Positions 25,301-36,970 are shown, numbered from the stretch's first letter. The stretch: 64,000 nucleotides of DNA from Lepidurus packardi (GCA_023053545.1 JAKZAN010000006.1:3973001-4037000); one strand, 5' to 3'. The notes: a model not told the origin generated them from the letters alone. A program made the numbers and translations.

Positions 25301-26186
25301 AAAAAATGTTGTAAGGGAACATAGTCCGAGTCTAACATTCTTCCGTACTTGAGTGAGGAATCAATAAGCTCCTTGACAATCAATTTGCAGAGGTTAACTA
25401 GATTTGTTCGTTCCACTTGCATGGGATCACGTTCTAATGAAAATCACAAAAATAAATAAGAAATAGTTAGTGAATTCTACATTTTAAATAAAAGTTACTG
25501 AATTTAATAACAAACTAGAAACCACATAGAGCCAAGGGTACCGTAAGTATAATGCAAATATGGAGGCTTGGGTAAATACGAAGGAATCAATTCAGGTTGG
25601 AAATCCTGTAGCTCTTTCAAACAAAGCCAATCTCCATCAACCGACACTCGGAAATTGCATAAATAGATGGTATCTTGAGCACCAGCCATTCCAGAAAAGC
25701 TCATGGTTAAAGCCATAGAAATATAATTCTCAGAGCCATTCACCAACTTTTTGCCAAGCACCAAAAATTAGAGAGTTATGACTAAAAGCTTGTGGCTTTT
25801 CCCAGCTCCTAAAGTCACCTTACGTGACCCGTTGGTTTTGTGAGGAATGCGCAAGGCAGAATCACACATACATAAGAAAGATCAATAGTTCCAAGCCAAT
25901 CTTCTATGAGCATGTGCAACCCCATGTGACACCTGTTTGAAAACAACACAAGCAAACGTGGACCGAACATTTTTCCCTGGTCCAAAACAGGTGAAGAGTT
26001 TAAGAATTCGCTACTTTATGTAGCAATTAAAACTTTGAAACAAAATAAATCACAGGTAAAATAGAACTTACTGCTCTTTCCAGATACGCCTCCTGGACGA
26101 GATCCAGATTGGGATAATTGTAACATAAATACAGGCCAGCGCTCTCCTTTCGTCTCTTCTGGTGTTGAAGGCGTTGTAAGATCCAT
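22322..26186 (-). CDS. Rufy3: RUFY3-like RUN and FYVE domain protein, multiple isoforms
   Basis: Endosomal/cytoskeletal adaptor family: a RUN domain binds small GTPases, a coiled coil dimerises, and FYVE binds PtdIns3P. Exons from 5' to 3': 26072-26186 (start 1a) or 25542-25716 (start 1b), 25255-25433, 25082-25191, 24796-25003, 24583-24743, 24359-24521, 24131-24289, 23918-24058, 23779-23814, 23204-23301, 22814-23066, 22551-22775, 22322-22459. All junctions keep phase. The long form is 661 residues (1a) or 681 (1b). RUN signatures include [15 protein letters not shown] and IKGEDLDSQ. The coiled coil has [12 protein letters not shown], which is characteristic of RUFY proteins. The FYVE zinc ligands are CKLC, HHCRNCG, YCGQC and RVCDIC. 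Start 1b contains [19 protein letters not shown], a close counterpart of the vertebrate RUFY3 N-terminus. The 3-nt choice at acceptor 24286/24289 (CAGCAG) is ambiguous. Confidence 0.93.
23674..23814 (-). CDS. Rufy3: alternative 3' terminal exon of the RUFY3-like gene (short, FYVE-less form)
   Basis: The long form uses a strong donor (ATG|GTGAGT at 23778) after 12 codons of this exon. If that donor is ignored, the frame stays open for 34 more codons to a TAA at 23674-23676. The first 20 of these ([20 protein letters not shown]) continue the coiled coil and resemble the matching position in vertebrate RUFY proteins. A short unique tail, [14 protein letters not shown], follows. The predicted product is 458 or 478 residues, depending on the start exon, with RUN and coiled coil but no FYVE. 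This matches the layout of the vertebrate RUFY3 short form (Singar1). No expression evidence is available here. Confidence 0.7.
   Translation of the reverse strand, partial: ECEQEINEKGEMVSRLQAKASHISTILANLEKFPHGHPPPPSTTTS
25542..25716 (-). CDS. Rufy3: alternative first coding exon (1b) of the RUFY3-like gene
   Basis: From the ATG at 25716 it encodes 58 residues plus one base (G|GTACCC donor) and joins in phase to the exon at 25255-25433. Its phase matches that of exon 1a, so the two can be exchanged. The content resembles the N-terminus of vertebrate RUFY3, whereas exon 1a ([20 protein letters not shown]) does not. Open frame continues upstream of the ATG without another ATG, so an additional 5' exon is possible. 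Confidence 0.75.
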
Positions 26187-26850
26187 GATTTTATTTATAA
26201 GAGTAGAGGTGAAAAAGTTGCAATATATCTTTTAAAAGGATAAATAACATTAACATTTAAACAAGTAATCACAAGAAGCTACTATGTGACGTCTTTTCGG
26301 AGGGATCGAACCTGCCAAAAGCTTTCCGATCTGACCGCTAACCGTTCTGTGGCGTGCTTTGGATATGAAGAGAGCCGAGAGCAGTTTCTGTTTCCTCTGG
26401 ATAGGCGTCATTTAGCCACTTGTGTAATCACAAATATTTGTTTGACAGGAAAAACACAATGGAAGAAAATCATGATAGAGGTCGTCTTTACCGGCTCTTA
26501 CTGATACAAGCGCAGCCAATGGAATACTAAAGAAACTGTAAATGTGTTTTAGGTGAAATATCTGACTTGCTAAATAATTTGTAATTGTAAATACAATGAA
26601 TGAAATCTTCGAAGCTTTCGAAATTATCCCTTGTATCCCGTAATTAAGTACGGCTTCAAACGTATGTACAAGTTTATTCGGTTGAAAATCGCCTAGGATC
26701 CCCACACAACGGCATTTACCTTTTATCAATAGGACCTATTATTCCTTACAAGGAATATGTAACTGGGTAGAGGATTAAATACTTAATAAGTTAATACACG
26801 TATCATATTCAAGCTGAGAAAAGGAAAGTATTTGCACATGTTTTCAACAA
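26187..26850. other. intergenic between two same-strand genes
   Basis: It should hold the promoter of the RUFY-like 1a transcript and the 3' UTR of the gene at 26851. A minus-strand AATAAA lies at 26673-26678. No further gene is seen. Confidence 0.5.
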
Positions 26851-29800
26851 TCAACCCGTATGAGGAACAACGGGCATAAATCCACTTTCCATAGTGGGTT
26901 TTGCCTGTGCGTTGAAACTGGGTACATTGCTTGCAGCTGTTTCGGTATCAGCAGAAACAACTGGCGTTTCCGAGCCCTTAACGGCGTACCAATTGACAGT
27001 TTGGGGAACCTTATATTGTGCATTTCTTTGCGGTTCCTCGTTTGCTTCGACGCTTGGGAAGAACGGCGCATCCAAGTTGAAAAGCTCTGGAACTCGCGTA
27101 TCGGATTTGTCTAGCGGATACGAAAGAACGTACGCTGGCTGGACAACAGCAATGGACTCACCCTTTTGGGTGTCTTTCGATATGGTTCCGACCACATTCG
27201 GATCATACGCAAAATTGTATCGGCTCGCAGTTGTGGGCCTTCTTGTTGTTGTCGTTGTAGTAGTAGTAGTTGTAGTACGTGCTTGTACATAGGAGGAAGT
27301 AGTTTCAAGTGGCTGCGGTCTTTCCTCTATCGGCTTATGAGGGGTGGTTGGCCTACTCGGTAATCTCAGCGGTGTGTACGTTGAGGAAGGTACCAGGGTT
27401 TCATGATATACTTGTCCATGTACTTGTTCTTCTTCGCTGGCCTGTACAGAAGACGGTGCAGGTAAGTTGGGCAGGTTTTCTACCGGTGGAACCCTGTAAC
27501 CGGCTGGGAGCCTGTGGTTTGCTAAGCTAGGTTCGTCAATAGGCCTGCGGTTTATCGAAGGTTTGATTGCAATGGGTTGAGCTTGTCTGGTAGGCAGAGG
27601 ACCCAAAGGTACGTTAGGTTCAGCAATATCTAATACGGGATTCAGAGGTTTACGAGGAGGTACGACATAGTGCTGAGGTGGTTGTTTACCGTGTTGCGGA
27701 AGAGTACCAGCCAGATTTAGCTTACTGGCTTGCACTGGTTTTGGACCCTGGTTTTCGAAACCTGGTTTGTTTTGGAAAAGGACTCCAACGGGCGGCGGCC
27801 TGCGGATGGATGATGAAACCGGTGGTCGTATGTTATTTTCCTGGTACGGGTTTTCAGGCTGTCTAGAGTTCAAGTAGAGTGCTGACAATGGGCGAGTAAG
27901 TTCCGGTTGAACTTCAATGGTGTCTCTTCGGTTATCAGGATAGGGTCGGGGCTGTATCGGATAACCTTCGAAACCTTCTCTCCGATTATCCAGCACCAGG
28001 CGGGATGGCACGGGAACATTTTCCAAGCTTTCTCTTCGGTTACCCAACAAAGCCAGAGGCGTTTCCTGGCGTCTGCTCAGTGACGCTGGAACGAGAATAG
28101 GTTGCTGTTGAGAAGCTGGTGGGTGTGAAACGGGTACCGAATGGACTAGCTTAGCACCTGGTACTTCGGGAGGTGGGCCACTCCGGGGCCCAACTACCAA
28201 AAACGGGGGGTTTCCTCGTTCCAAACCTTGTGAGGTATACATGTAGAAAGCTTGGGAGCGAGCGTTCGGATCCTCACTGGGTGCCAAAAAGCCTTCAACG
28301 GGGAGTGACGCCTCGCGTCTGCTACGAAGGCGAAGTCCGGTCACTGGGTTAGGGTTACGGTTTTCCCGATCGTTAGCAGGTGAACCAGCTGCTTGTCCTT
28401 GTTTGCTCATTTTCTGATTAGCGTTCGAAGACCTGCGACCAAAAAAACTGGCTACCGCTTGAGACAAAGACGACAAAGGATTAGGTGACCCAGCTTCCCT
28501 TAGTGGTTTATTTTGTTGTTGCTGTTGCGGCTGTCGGTACTCTACATTGGGTCGGTTATCGAAGCCAGACTGGGGTGGTAGTCCCCCGGGTCTGGGGTCG
28601 GAAACTTGCTGCTGCGAAGGTCTGTTATAGACGGGAGGTCGAGGTTGGAGTCCTCCGTCTTCGTTGGACGTGGGTCTAAACTGAGGCAGTACGTTGGGCA
28701 AAGCTGGTTGTTCTTCGCTCGGGTTCACCGCGATATTTGCGTCTTGCCTTTGCTGAGGGAAACGAAGTCCACCGTTACTAAAAGGAGGTCTGGGGTATTC
28801 AGCTCCGCTTGTTTCCGGTCTCGGTCTAGGGTAACGTTCTGCGTTTGCGGCGGCCTGTGACGCATGATATCCGGCTGATTGTTGCTGCGTCCCAGGTCTT
28901 CCACGTAACGGGCCGTTGGGTGGCGAGTTATTTGGAGCATAAAAATTGCTAGGCCGTTCGGACAACTCAGACCCAAACTTGTTGTACCCAAAGCCACTGG
29001 GCACTTGTTGTTGTTCGGGTTGGTTGCTTCCAAAGTTACTTCCAAAGTTCGGTGGTTTGCCAAAATCCGCTGGGAAGCTAGGTTGGAAGAGCGCGGAGGG
29101 TTTAAAGGGCGGCGGTGTCTGTTGTGGAGGATCTCTAGGCACTTTTTCTACCACGGCGACAGCCTCTCGTTCATAATATTGCGGGGCTGGTGTAGACGGC
29201 ACCGAAGGACCCCCAGGTGCTCTGACTGGAATATGAGGTCTGGGACTGTTGACGACAAACATAACGCCACCCTCTCCTTCTTCTTGACCTTCTTCATAAT
29301 CGTATATAATGTCGCCGTTCTGGCTGTCTTCCTGATTGGCCGGTTCTGCGAAGTCTCGAACCGGTGCAGACGGGGAATAGTCTGAGTTATACTGTGGCTT
29401 CTGTAGGCTATAGGCCGGGGCCTCGCTTGCGGGTTGCGACTGCGGACGCTTATACGCGGTAGGTTGGTTCGCGTACTCAGGAACCGGTTTGGCGTAACTT
29501 GCTACTTCTTCCACTGGTGGAAAGCTCTGGGAATCTTCGGGTCGGTCTTCGTAAGCTGGCTGATACTCAGCGTAGACGGCCCCTTCGTTCTTTTGTGTGG
29601 GGTCGTAGGGCTCGTACGGATCAACGGTAGGAATTCGAGTCGGCGAGGGTAGGCGCGGGGGTTTCGTTGCATAACTGTCGGTATCGTAAGCTGGGTCAGG
29701 AACGTATTGCGGTCTTCGAGTCGTGGGTTTGGTATATACTTCATTTTTAGGAGTGGTGGGGGTATAGCTGTTGTACTGGGGCCGTTTTGTGACGGGTCGT

Positions 29801-30390
29801 CGCGTACTCTTGGTTCCGTAATCACTGTCGTCATAGTCATAGCTTGCAGTCGTTGTAGTAGTTGTAGTAGTGGTTGTACCTCTGGTCGCTGGACGGACAG
29901 TAGACTTGGACGTTTTGGAAGAGGTTCCTTGTACTTTGGCGTACCCACTGGATACCAAAGGATACTTGTTGGTCTTGGGTACTTTATATTTGTCTGAAGG
30001 ATGGTAAGTGGTCCCGTTACTGTACTGATGCAAGGGTATGTCCAAGATTTCATGAAACCCAGGAGGAAATAAACGGTACGGGTTTACTTCGTTGGTTTCT
30101 TGAACGCGAACGTCTTTTCGATCAATCGGGTCATCGGTAGACTCGGCCGGTAACGGTGCCTCTTCAACCTGGGCATGATAACCACTACTCGATTGCTTGA
30201 CCCTTAATTGACGCCTTTCTCGAGGTTCATTTCCAGTTAGTGGCGAATAACTGTCAGCTTTCTCTTCCGGCGACGAGTTGGCCAACACCAACGTCACGTA
30301 GCCGAGGACCAATATCCTCGTCAATGTTACGAAAGCCTGCAACGACCAGACAAAAACAAATGAGTCAAAACTACGCAACATCACCGTCAT
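26851..30390 (-). CDS. large Pro/Gln/Thr-rich, cysteine-free secreted protein
   Basis: A single open frame of 1179 codons. No catalytic domain is recognisable. Composition is dominated by Pro, Gln, Arg, Asn and Ser, with two long threonine tracts (about residues 170-180 and near residue 1045) that could carry O-glycans. Around residues 770-860 there are degenerate tandem units built on NRRE/DNRR motifs. No cysteine was found. Residues 19-37 are hydrophobic (FVTLTRILVLGYVTLVLA) and look like a signal peptide. The likely true exon start is 30336, because TTGCAG|GCT just before it is preceded by a pyrimidine-rich tract; the initiating ATG would then be in an upstream exon that I could not place. 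Otherwise the ATG at 30390 is used. An extracellular matrix or cuticle-associated mucin-like protein is the best reading. Function unknown. Confidence 0.75.
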   Translation of the reverse strand: MTVMLRSFDSFVFVWSLQAFVTLTRILVLGYVTLVLANSSPEEKADSYSPLTGNEPRERRQLRVKQSSSGYHAQVEEAPLPAESTDDPIDRKDVRVQETNEVNPYRLFPPGFHEILDIPLHQYSNGTTYHPSDKYKVPKTNKYPLVSSGYAKVQGTSSKTSKSTVRPATRGTTTTTTTTTTASYDYDDSDYGTKSTRRPVTKRPQYNSYTPTTPKNEVYTKPTTRRPQYVPDPAYDTDSYATKPPRLPSPTRIPTVDPYEPYDPTQKNEGAVYAEYQPAYEDRPEDSQSFPPVEEVASYAKPVPEYANQPTAYKRPQSQPASEAPAYSLQKPQYNSDYSPSAPVRDFAEPANQEDSQNGDIIYDYEEGQEEGEGGVMFVVNSPRPHIPVRAPGGPSVPSTPAPQYYEREAVAVVEKVPRDPPQQTPPPFKPSALFQPSFPADFGKPPNFGSNFGSNQPEQQQVPSGFGYNKFGSELSERPSNFYAPNNSPPNGPLRGRPGTQQQSAGYHASQAAANAERYPRPRPETSGAEYPRPPFSNGGLRFPQQRQDANIAVNPSEEQPALPNVLPQFRPTSNEDGGLQPRPPVYNRPSQQQVSDPRPGGLPPQSGFDNRPNVEYRQPQQQQQNKPLREAGSPNPLSSLSQAVASFFGRRSSNANQKMSKQGQAAGSPANDRENRNPNPVTGLRLRSRREASLPVEGFLAPSEDPNARSQAFYMYTSQGLERGNPPFLVVGPRSGPPPEVPGAKLVHSVPVSHPPASQQQPILVPASLSRRQETPLALLGNRRESLENVPVPSRLVLDNRREGFEGYPIQPRPYPDNRRDTIEVQPELTRPLSALYLNSRQPENPYQENNIRPPVSSSIRRPPPVGVLFQNKPGFENQGPKPVQASKLNLAGTLPQHGKQPPQHYVVPPRKPLNPVLDIAEPNVPLGPLPTRQAQPIAIKPSINRRPIDEPSLANHRLPAGYRVPPVENLPNLPAPSSVQASEEEQVHGQVYHETLVPSSTYTPLRLPSRPTTPHKPIEERPQPLETTSSYVQARTTTTTTTTTTTRRPTTASRYNFAYDPNVVGTISKDTQKGESIAVVQPAYVLSYPLDKSDTRVPELFNLDAPFFPSVEANEEPQRNAQYKVPQTVNWYAVKGSETPVVSADTETAASNVPSFNAQAKPTMESGFMPVVPHTG

Positions 30391-33300
30391 AAAAAGGACC
30401 CCAAAAAATATAAATAAATAGCGTGCTAGCTGTCAGGATGATGTATGTTGGCGACAAGGTACCTACATACCAGAATTGAAAATAACGGCTTCTTTCCCTT
30501 TTGCTACCCGCGCTTAAGCCGTCTCCTTCGAGATAGGCCAATCGTCATTTGGGCTGTCATAAGGAAACTTTTGGAGTCATCTGCTATATGGGTCAATCGC
30601 ACACCCCACTTTCATGTTTTACGTCCTAACTATGGATGGAAATATCTAACCAAAAAAAAATTGGACAAGTGTCCATAGGAAATCTTTACGAAATGGGATT
30701 GCTCAGCCCAGCGTGGCACGCGCCGCAACGTGTTACCCACCAAAGCCATTCAAACATGTCGTTTCCTGGGACATTACTTAACGTGATGATCCCTTATGCT
30801 ATTTTATATGGTCCAGTAACTCGGACGTATTTTGGCTACAGTAACCATCCGAGACAGTGTGCAATGCCAAACCTGCACCGAGCAAAAGGTCCAGGAAGTT
30901 CTTCGCCTCTCTATGCTTTAGACAAGTTCTCGCTGCCCAAACTAAGGTAGGAGCGAAAGATAACGGTGCTCTTTTCGTCAAAAGTGTTGGAAGCTCCTCT
31001 TCTATACATCTTTCTTTGTTTGGCCCTAGACCTGGTCTCCTCATTACTAGTGAACTTTTGCCCTCGGCAAGGTGAATGCAAAGGCCGTTTTTATACATGC
31101 CATAACACAAGCTTAGAGCACAAGCATATAGTCCTAAAAGGAGGGGGGTTTGCTTATATTCCAAAACCCACCATTGGGGATTTTAACACCCATAGCCGTT
31201 CAATGACCTGGAATAATTCTCATGCCGCTACTCCAAAGTATTAGGTTACTTTTTCATACAAACCTGAGCTGATGCAAATAGACACTACTTAGAAACGCAC
31301 TCCATGAACTTGAAGGCGATGTCTACCTATCTTAAGCGCATCTCACTATCAATTACATGGTTTGCAAAAGACCAAAACGTACCAGAGGTTAACGTCCTTA
31401 CCTATACTCCTAACCCAGAAGGATAATGAGAAGCCAAACAACCTTGGCTTGTATGCAAAGTCGACAAAAAGGGGGAGACAAATAGTATGTAAACATGAAA
31501 AAAAAATATCGAAAGAACCAGATGACCCAAGTCTTGGCGACGCGCCCAAGCGTTGTAGGTTGCGACCAGCGCAGTGGAAGGTAATCGGTTAAGCCAGTTC
31601 TTTTTCATTATAAACCGCCAATAAACAAAAGAGGTGGGTTGGGGCTGTTTTGATAGAAACGGGTGCCTCGTGAATTACAAAAAAGGCAGTTGGAGACAAT
31701 ACCGGAAGTTAAACTAGTGGATGTGAATGACCCATAAAGCTCCTACGCAAGGTTTCTGGTTTCTCGTATTCAACATGAGCCTTTTCAACTCACGGTCAAG
31801 GACGACAGGTTGAATAACGAGCTGACAACTGGGTGCGTGCTAACGCAGATCAAAGCACGTTGGCTTGGAAATTAGTATGAAAAGGTAAAAAGACATGTAT
31901 AACTTCCTTTCTGCACGCTAACCACAGTACTAATTAAGCAAATGGGATCCCTCAAAAAGGGATGTTTTGGACTAACAAGGAATGAAGGTGCTAAGCTTAC
32001 CATATTTAAGCAAATGTGTGGCTTTGTACGGGCAAACACCTCTCAAGAAAAAAAATAACACTTTAATTTTTTGTTATAAGGTATTTTTCCAGAATATTAT
32101 TCTCAGAACAAACAATAAATGGAACTGTCACACGCGTTAGCCACAACGCCACTTTTTGACAAGGTATATACTACTATACTTGTTAACCGTCTCCGTCTTC
32201 AGGTGTCTTTGAAGACCTTTTGACTATCAGCAGCCGCTTTTACTGGGCGCTGGGCCGGAATTTTTCCCGGACATGGATGCTTCAGTGCCGGTGCAACAGC
32301 ATCGATGAAGTTTTGGCGCCCAGCCCCGACACAACGGGACTTGGGAATGCCTGACATGCAGGTCGAAGCAAAAGCGTGACCAAAAACCTGGGCGATATAG
32401 CTTCCCTTGGCTCTTTCTGGTTTGACTTGTTAAAGAGTCGAACCAAATTCTACGAGTTGGAAAGTCACTTCAGATTAAATCACTTTCATATTTTCCGCCA
32501 AAAAAGGAAAGAAATAGGAAGTAGGATGCGTATTCACACAGCTCTATAAAGGGGGTACAGAAACGTGTTGGAATTAAAAGGGATATCCGCTTCGCTTTCT
32601 AAGCGTGAAAGTTCCTGCTTTGCGAAATCTCCTTACACAGGGGTAATGCACTTGGACGAATTAAGCAAAAGTGCTGCGAAATGACATTCACGAGAAGCAT
32701 GCTTACCATAAGAATAGTAAAGGGAACATAACTCGTCTAATATTTATCTTGGAGAAAATATCCTATACGAAGGACACATCTCAAGCAAAAGGTATACCCT
32801 TAGTTCAGCAAGACTTACAAGACCAAAGGCCCATCGGGGGAATCATTCTTAAGACAATATGACTTTACCTGGAAGCCGTTGTCCTCCTGAAAGGATCTCG
32901 TGCTAAACAAGTCACCCATAATTGAAACTGAGTTTCATAATTGTTTCTGTTGTCTTCCTTTTCACGATTCCCCTTACAGCTACCTCTACCCGTACCCTCT
33001 TTGGAAAAGGAAAAAGATTTGACGCGTGACAAGGCAGCCCAAGCTATTTTCCATTACAGCGCGGGTTCCGGGCTGGGTCTAACCAGGGACCATCAGGGTT
33101 TTCCATAAGCCGATTAGACCTTGAATAGATTGTATATATGCTATTAAGCCTATTATATATAAGGTTGGCAGCTGAGGTGTATCCGGAACTTGTCTTGCGT
33201 ACACCTGAAAATGCTAAGCCCATTTTCTAATGGGGTGTGGGTGTGTAAGAATTCAATGCACTATTCGTATCCCGGCTTTGCTTACAGTTGACAACTTGTT

Positions 33301-33890
33301 ATCTTAAATGGCGGTGCTTACGATTACTAACATTGAACCATGAAGCGTTTCTATATGAGAAAGCTAGCTAAGTGCTACGGAAACTTCCTTAAAGTCTCAG
33401 CTCGACACATGAGAAGATTTAATCATTTGTGTGTATTAAAGCAAAGTCAGCTCATTCGCTCTTTCTTTCATGGCCATCATGGCCTCCATGGTTACGTGGA
33501 TGCCCAAGGAATAGTCTCTGCCTCTTGGTCAGCCCGTATATGCTTTGTTCTCGCTTCTTTTAGCCTCCTTCCCAACTTGCCTCCTAGGTGTGCTGTATAT
33601 ACCTCATCATCCCAACCCCAAACCGGAGAACCGCTCCTGGGTTTGGGTTTTCCTGGCATTCTTGCTTGGGTTACCCATGTAAGCTTACGAAAAGTGAGAG
33701 TTACTCCGCGAACTGTATGTGATGTTTCACGTTAATTTCAAAGGAACCTAATGGGTTATGTTGTCTCTGATCGTGTTACCAGATTCATGTCGCGATAACT
33801 GGTTAATGACCCTTGTTTCCCTGCCCAGTGTTTCTTGGATTAAACAAACTTGATAACCATAAAAAAACGTGCAGTGTAACTATCGTTATC
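30391..33890. other. intergenic between divergent genes
   Basis: About 3.5 kb separates the minus-strand secreted protein from the plus-strand receptor kinase, so both promoters should lie here. Open frames are scattered on both strands without splice logic or domain signatures. No repeats or RNA genes were recognised. Confidence 0.5.
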
Positions 33891-36800
33891 ATGCTAAAGC
33901 TGATTGCGTTTGTGTTAGCAATCTTAGGAGCTTCGCCAAGTAAGTTTCTAAAACTTTTTTGGGATGCGGAAGTTGGGGGCCGCGGAAAGGCCTTGTATAC
34001 GTTTACGTCTGCGCTCTAAAATCGACTCTTAATTCAAAACTCAACCTTGACGATTGACGAATAGATTTAGGCTCTGAAAAGTTTTCCCCAAGTACAACAA
34101 TGACCAAATGACGTACAGAAACACGTTTCCTTTCCAAGACGGACAAATAAAGAGAAAGCGACTTAGTGAAAGGTTTTTCCGGCACCCGTTGAAGTCGTGA
34201 GAAGAAATACGCACAAACAAATCCTGTTAAGTTGGTTCACTTTCATTGAATCAACAAGGTGTTGCATTAGCACTAAATGGGCTTTTCTGGGGTACCGTTT
34301 TCACCCCCCACAGTTTCGACCGCCAACAATGCGCCACCTACCCTCACGGTTCAAAACAAATGGGAAGTAGCCTCAGATACGGTTCCGGGGACACGGGTAC
34401 GTTCAGTACATGCATCTGATCCCGAAGGCCAAAACATTACGTACAGTATTCAAGCCGGACCCAAAGGATTTAAAAGAATGGGAGATGGATCCGAGTATTT
34501 TATCATCAATAGTACGTCTGGAGCGGTGCGCCTCAATAAATCGCTTGAACACTTCGTAAGTCTATACTTTCATGTACTTTACAAAATAACGATATTTCTT
34601 TCGCAAATTTCGTTCCTCAGCCACAGAAGTTGCTCAACATGTACATTGTGGCCAAAGATGTAGAAGGTCTTGGCGCCAAGGTTGAAATAATCGTTGAAGT
34701 AATACCGCCAGACGGTGTAATCAAAGCTCCAGCTAATTTATTGCCCTCTGTTAATTTTGGTAAGTCTTGATTATGTATTCAGAGCAGCATTGACGGTTTC
34801 CTTTTTTATTTATGTGGGGTTTGCCAAAACAGGTCAACCCGTTTTGGAACCCGCCCTTCACGTAACCACGGGTACTCCATCTAGGCAGTCCATTGCATCA
34901 AGTGGAGACAGTTCTCCAGCAGTGGTCGTTGCATCAACTGATCCCAAACGATCAAGCGAATCGCTAACCCCACATACCAACGCCACCGTGACCGAATCCA
35001 GAATACCCAGTACGGCGGACGCGATCATAGTCCAGACCGTAGTACCCATTGCCGTCATAGCAGGATGTTTGCCACTCCTAGCCCTGGGGATATGGCTGAT
35101 CAAGCGGAAGAAAGACAAAACAAACGGAGTAAGCTTGATTTACTCCACCCATCTTTAACGCTATTTTGAAAGGCTGCCTTAAGACCTTGGAAATGCATAT
35201 GTTATATTGATGTGTTCATTCTCATCTCGCAGACGAGGAAGGATGCAACGGACAATGGACGACCTGCCGATGGAGATCCATTATCCCTTCCGCATTTGGT
35301 GGGCAAAAAGGCTCTCAGCAATCGCTATGAATCATACAAGAAAAGTCAGGATCTTTCTCTCCAAAGCTCGGTAAAAAAAAAAAAAAATTAAATAATCGGT
35401 CTTAATCACTGTGATTAACTTCTTGGGTACAACAATGCGGCAATTTTTTTTATGTGGGATGAGAATCACTAAAATATACCAAATTTGGAGGGCCATTTCG
35501 ACTGTTTCCAAAATGAAGTCTGATGATTTATTTGTTTACAGATGCATAAAACGGACTCGACAGCAGACAAATGGGAATTTCCCCGCCATCGCATGCATAT
35601 TATAGGTATACTAGGAGAGGGATGTTTCGGACAAGTATGGAAATGCGAAGCGCTTAACATTCAAGGTAAAAATACTAACTACACTGGCAGAATTTATAGT
35701 TGACTCGCTGGTTTTGGTAATAGGCAAGCAAGGGCTCAGCATCGTTGCTGTCAAGACTCTCAAAGAGCACGCAGGTGAAAAAGAACGCAAGGATCTATTA
35801 ATGGAATTAGATATTATGAAGTTACTGAAGCCTCACATAAACGTCGTCTCACTCTTGGGTTGTTGTACGGAAAAAGGTAGTTACTTTCTGTATCATTAAC
35901 ATTTTAATTAGTTTTTAACTGTTTGTTTGTTTTAAATTGTAGATCCCATTTTTCTAATCATGGAAAACGTGATTGGCGGTAAATTACAATCCTACTTGAG
36001 ACAATCTCGAGCGGATCATTATTATGGAAATCTTCACGGCTCGAGTCGGCATTTGAGTTCACGAGATCTGACCAGTTTTGCTTTCCAAGTAGCAAGGGGC
36101 ATGGAGTATCTCTCTGCCAATGGGGTAAGGGTCTTCTAATTATACTGTCCACTCTGCATAAAAACGAAGCCATTATGTGCTGAAGTCATCTTGACATTTG
36201 CGTGTAGGTCATCCACCGAGACTTGGCAGCACGAAACGTACTTATAACCGAAGACAGGGTTTGCAAAGTGGCTGATTTCGGGTTCGCACGAGACGTGATG
36301 GCAAGTCACGTTTACGAACGGAAGTCAGAAGGCCGGCTTCCCATACGTTGGATGGCTCCCGAGAGCTTATATGACAACATTTTCACAACCAAGACAGATG
36401 TGTGGAGTTTCGGGGTGCTAATGTGGGAGATTGTAACATTAGGTAACACCTACGTCCCTATTGGGGATCCTAACGTTCAATTATTAACCTGATAACTTTT
36501 TTTCCGCCTTTTTTTTGTGTAGGTTCAACGCCATATCCCGGCCTGGCTGCAGCAGATGTCATGAAGCGGATTAGGGAAGGTTACCGCCTCGAGAAACCTG
36601 AACATTGCAAACGAGAGCTGTACAATATTATGTTTTATTGCTGGGATAAAGATCCCAAGCAACGACCAACCTTTACTGAACTAGTGTTGATGCTAGAAAG
36701 GCTCATAGCCTCAGATACAGATTACGTGGAACTCGAAAAGTTTCCAGATCATTCGTACTACAATGTAGTTGAAATCGAATGTGAAAGTGAAAGACTTTAA
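33891..36800 (+). CDS. Cad96Ca: Cad96Ca/Stitcher-like receptor tyrosine kinase with one cadherin domain
   Basis: Ten exons join in frame: 33891-33939, 34314-34555, 34621-34759, 34833-35128, 35233-35370, 35542-35665, 35724-35876, 35943-36124, 36208-36442, 36523-36800, giving 611 residues. Order: signal peptide (1-15); one cadherin repeat (about 20-140, [16 protein letters not shown]); Ser/Thr-rich stalk; transmembrane helix (about 208-233) followed by KRKK; kinase domain (about 305-590). Kinase hallmarks are GEGCFGQV (313-320), Lys340, HRDLAARN (444-451), DFG (464-466) and RWMAPESL. All catalytic residues are present, so it should be active. The only activation-loop tyrosine is Tyr477. In Drosophila, Cad96Ca (Stitcher) promotes epidermal growth and wound repair, so an epithelial role is inferred. 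The tail [10 protein letters not shown] is typical of this family. Confidence 0.92.
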
Positions 36801-36970
36801 GAAAGTTTATACATATCAAAATGGTAGAACAACTGGAGATTATTATGGAATCTTAAAACCTGAGCTTTTGTAAATAAGATAAACGTGATTGTGTCATGGC
36901 ATACGTGAAGTGTACACTTAAAACCTTTCCTTGTGAAGTAAATGTTATCGTGTAACCTGCCAACAAGAAC

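Noticed and set aside
33340-33735. Plus-strand open frame of 131 codons upstream of the Cad96Ca-like gene
   Set aside because: No recognisable motif, no splice relation to the receptor signal exon, and composition resembles random frame.
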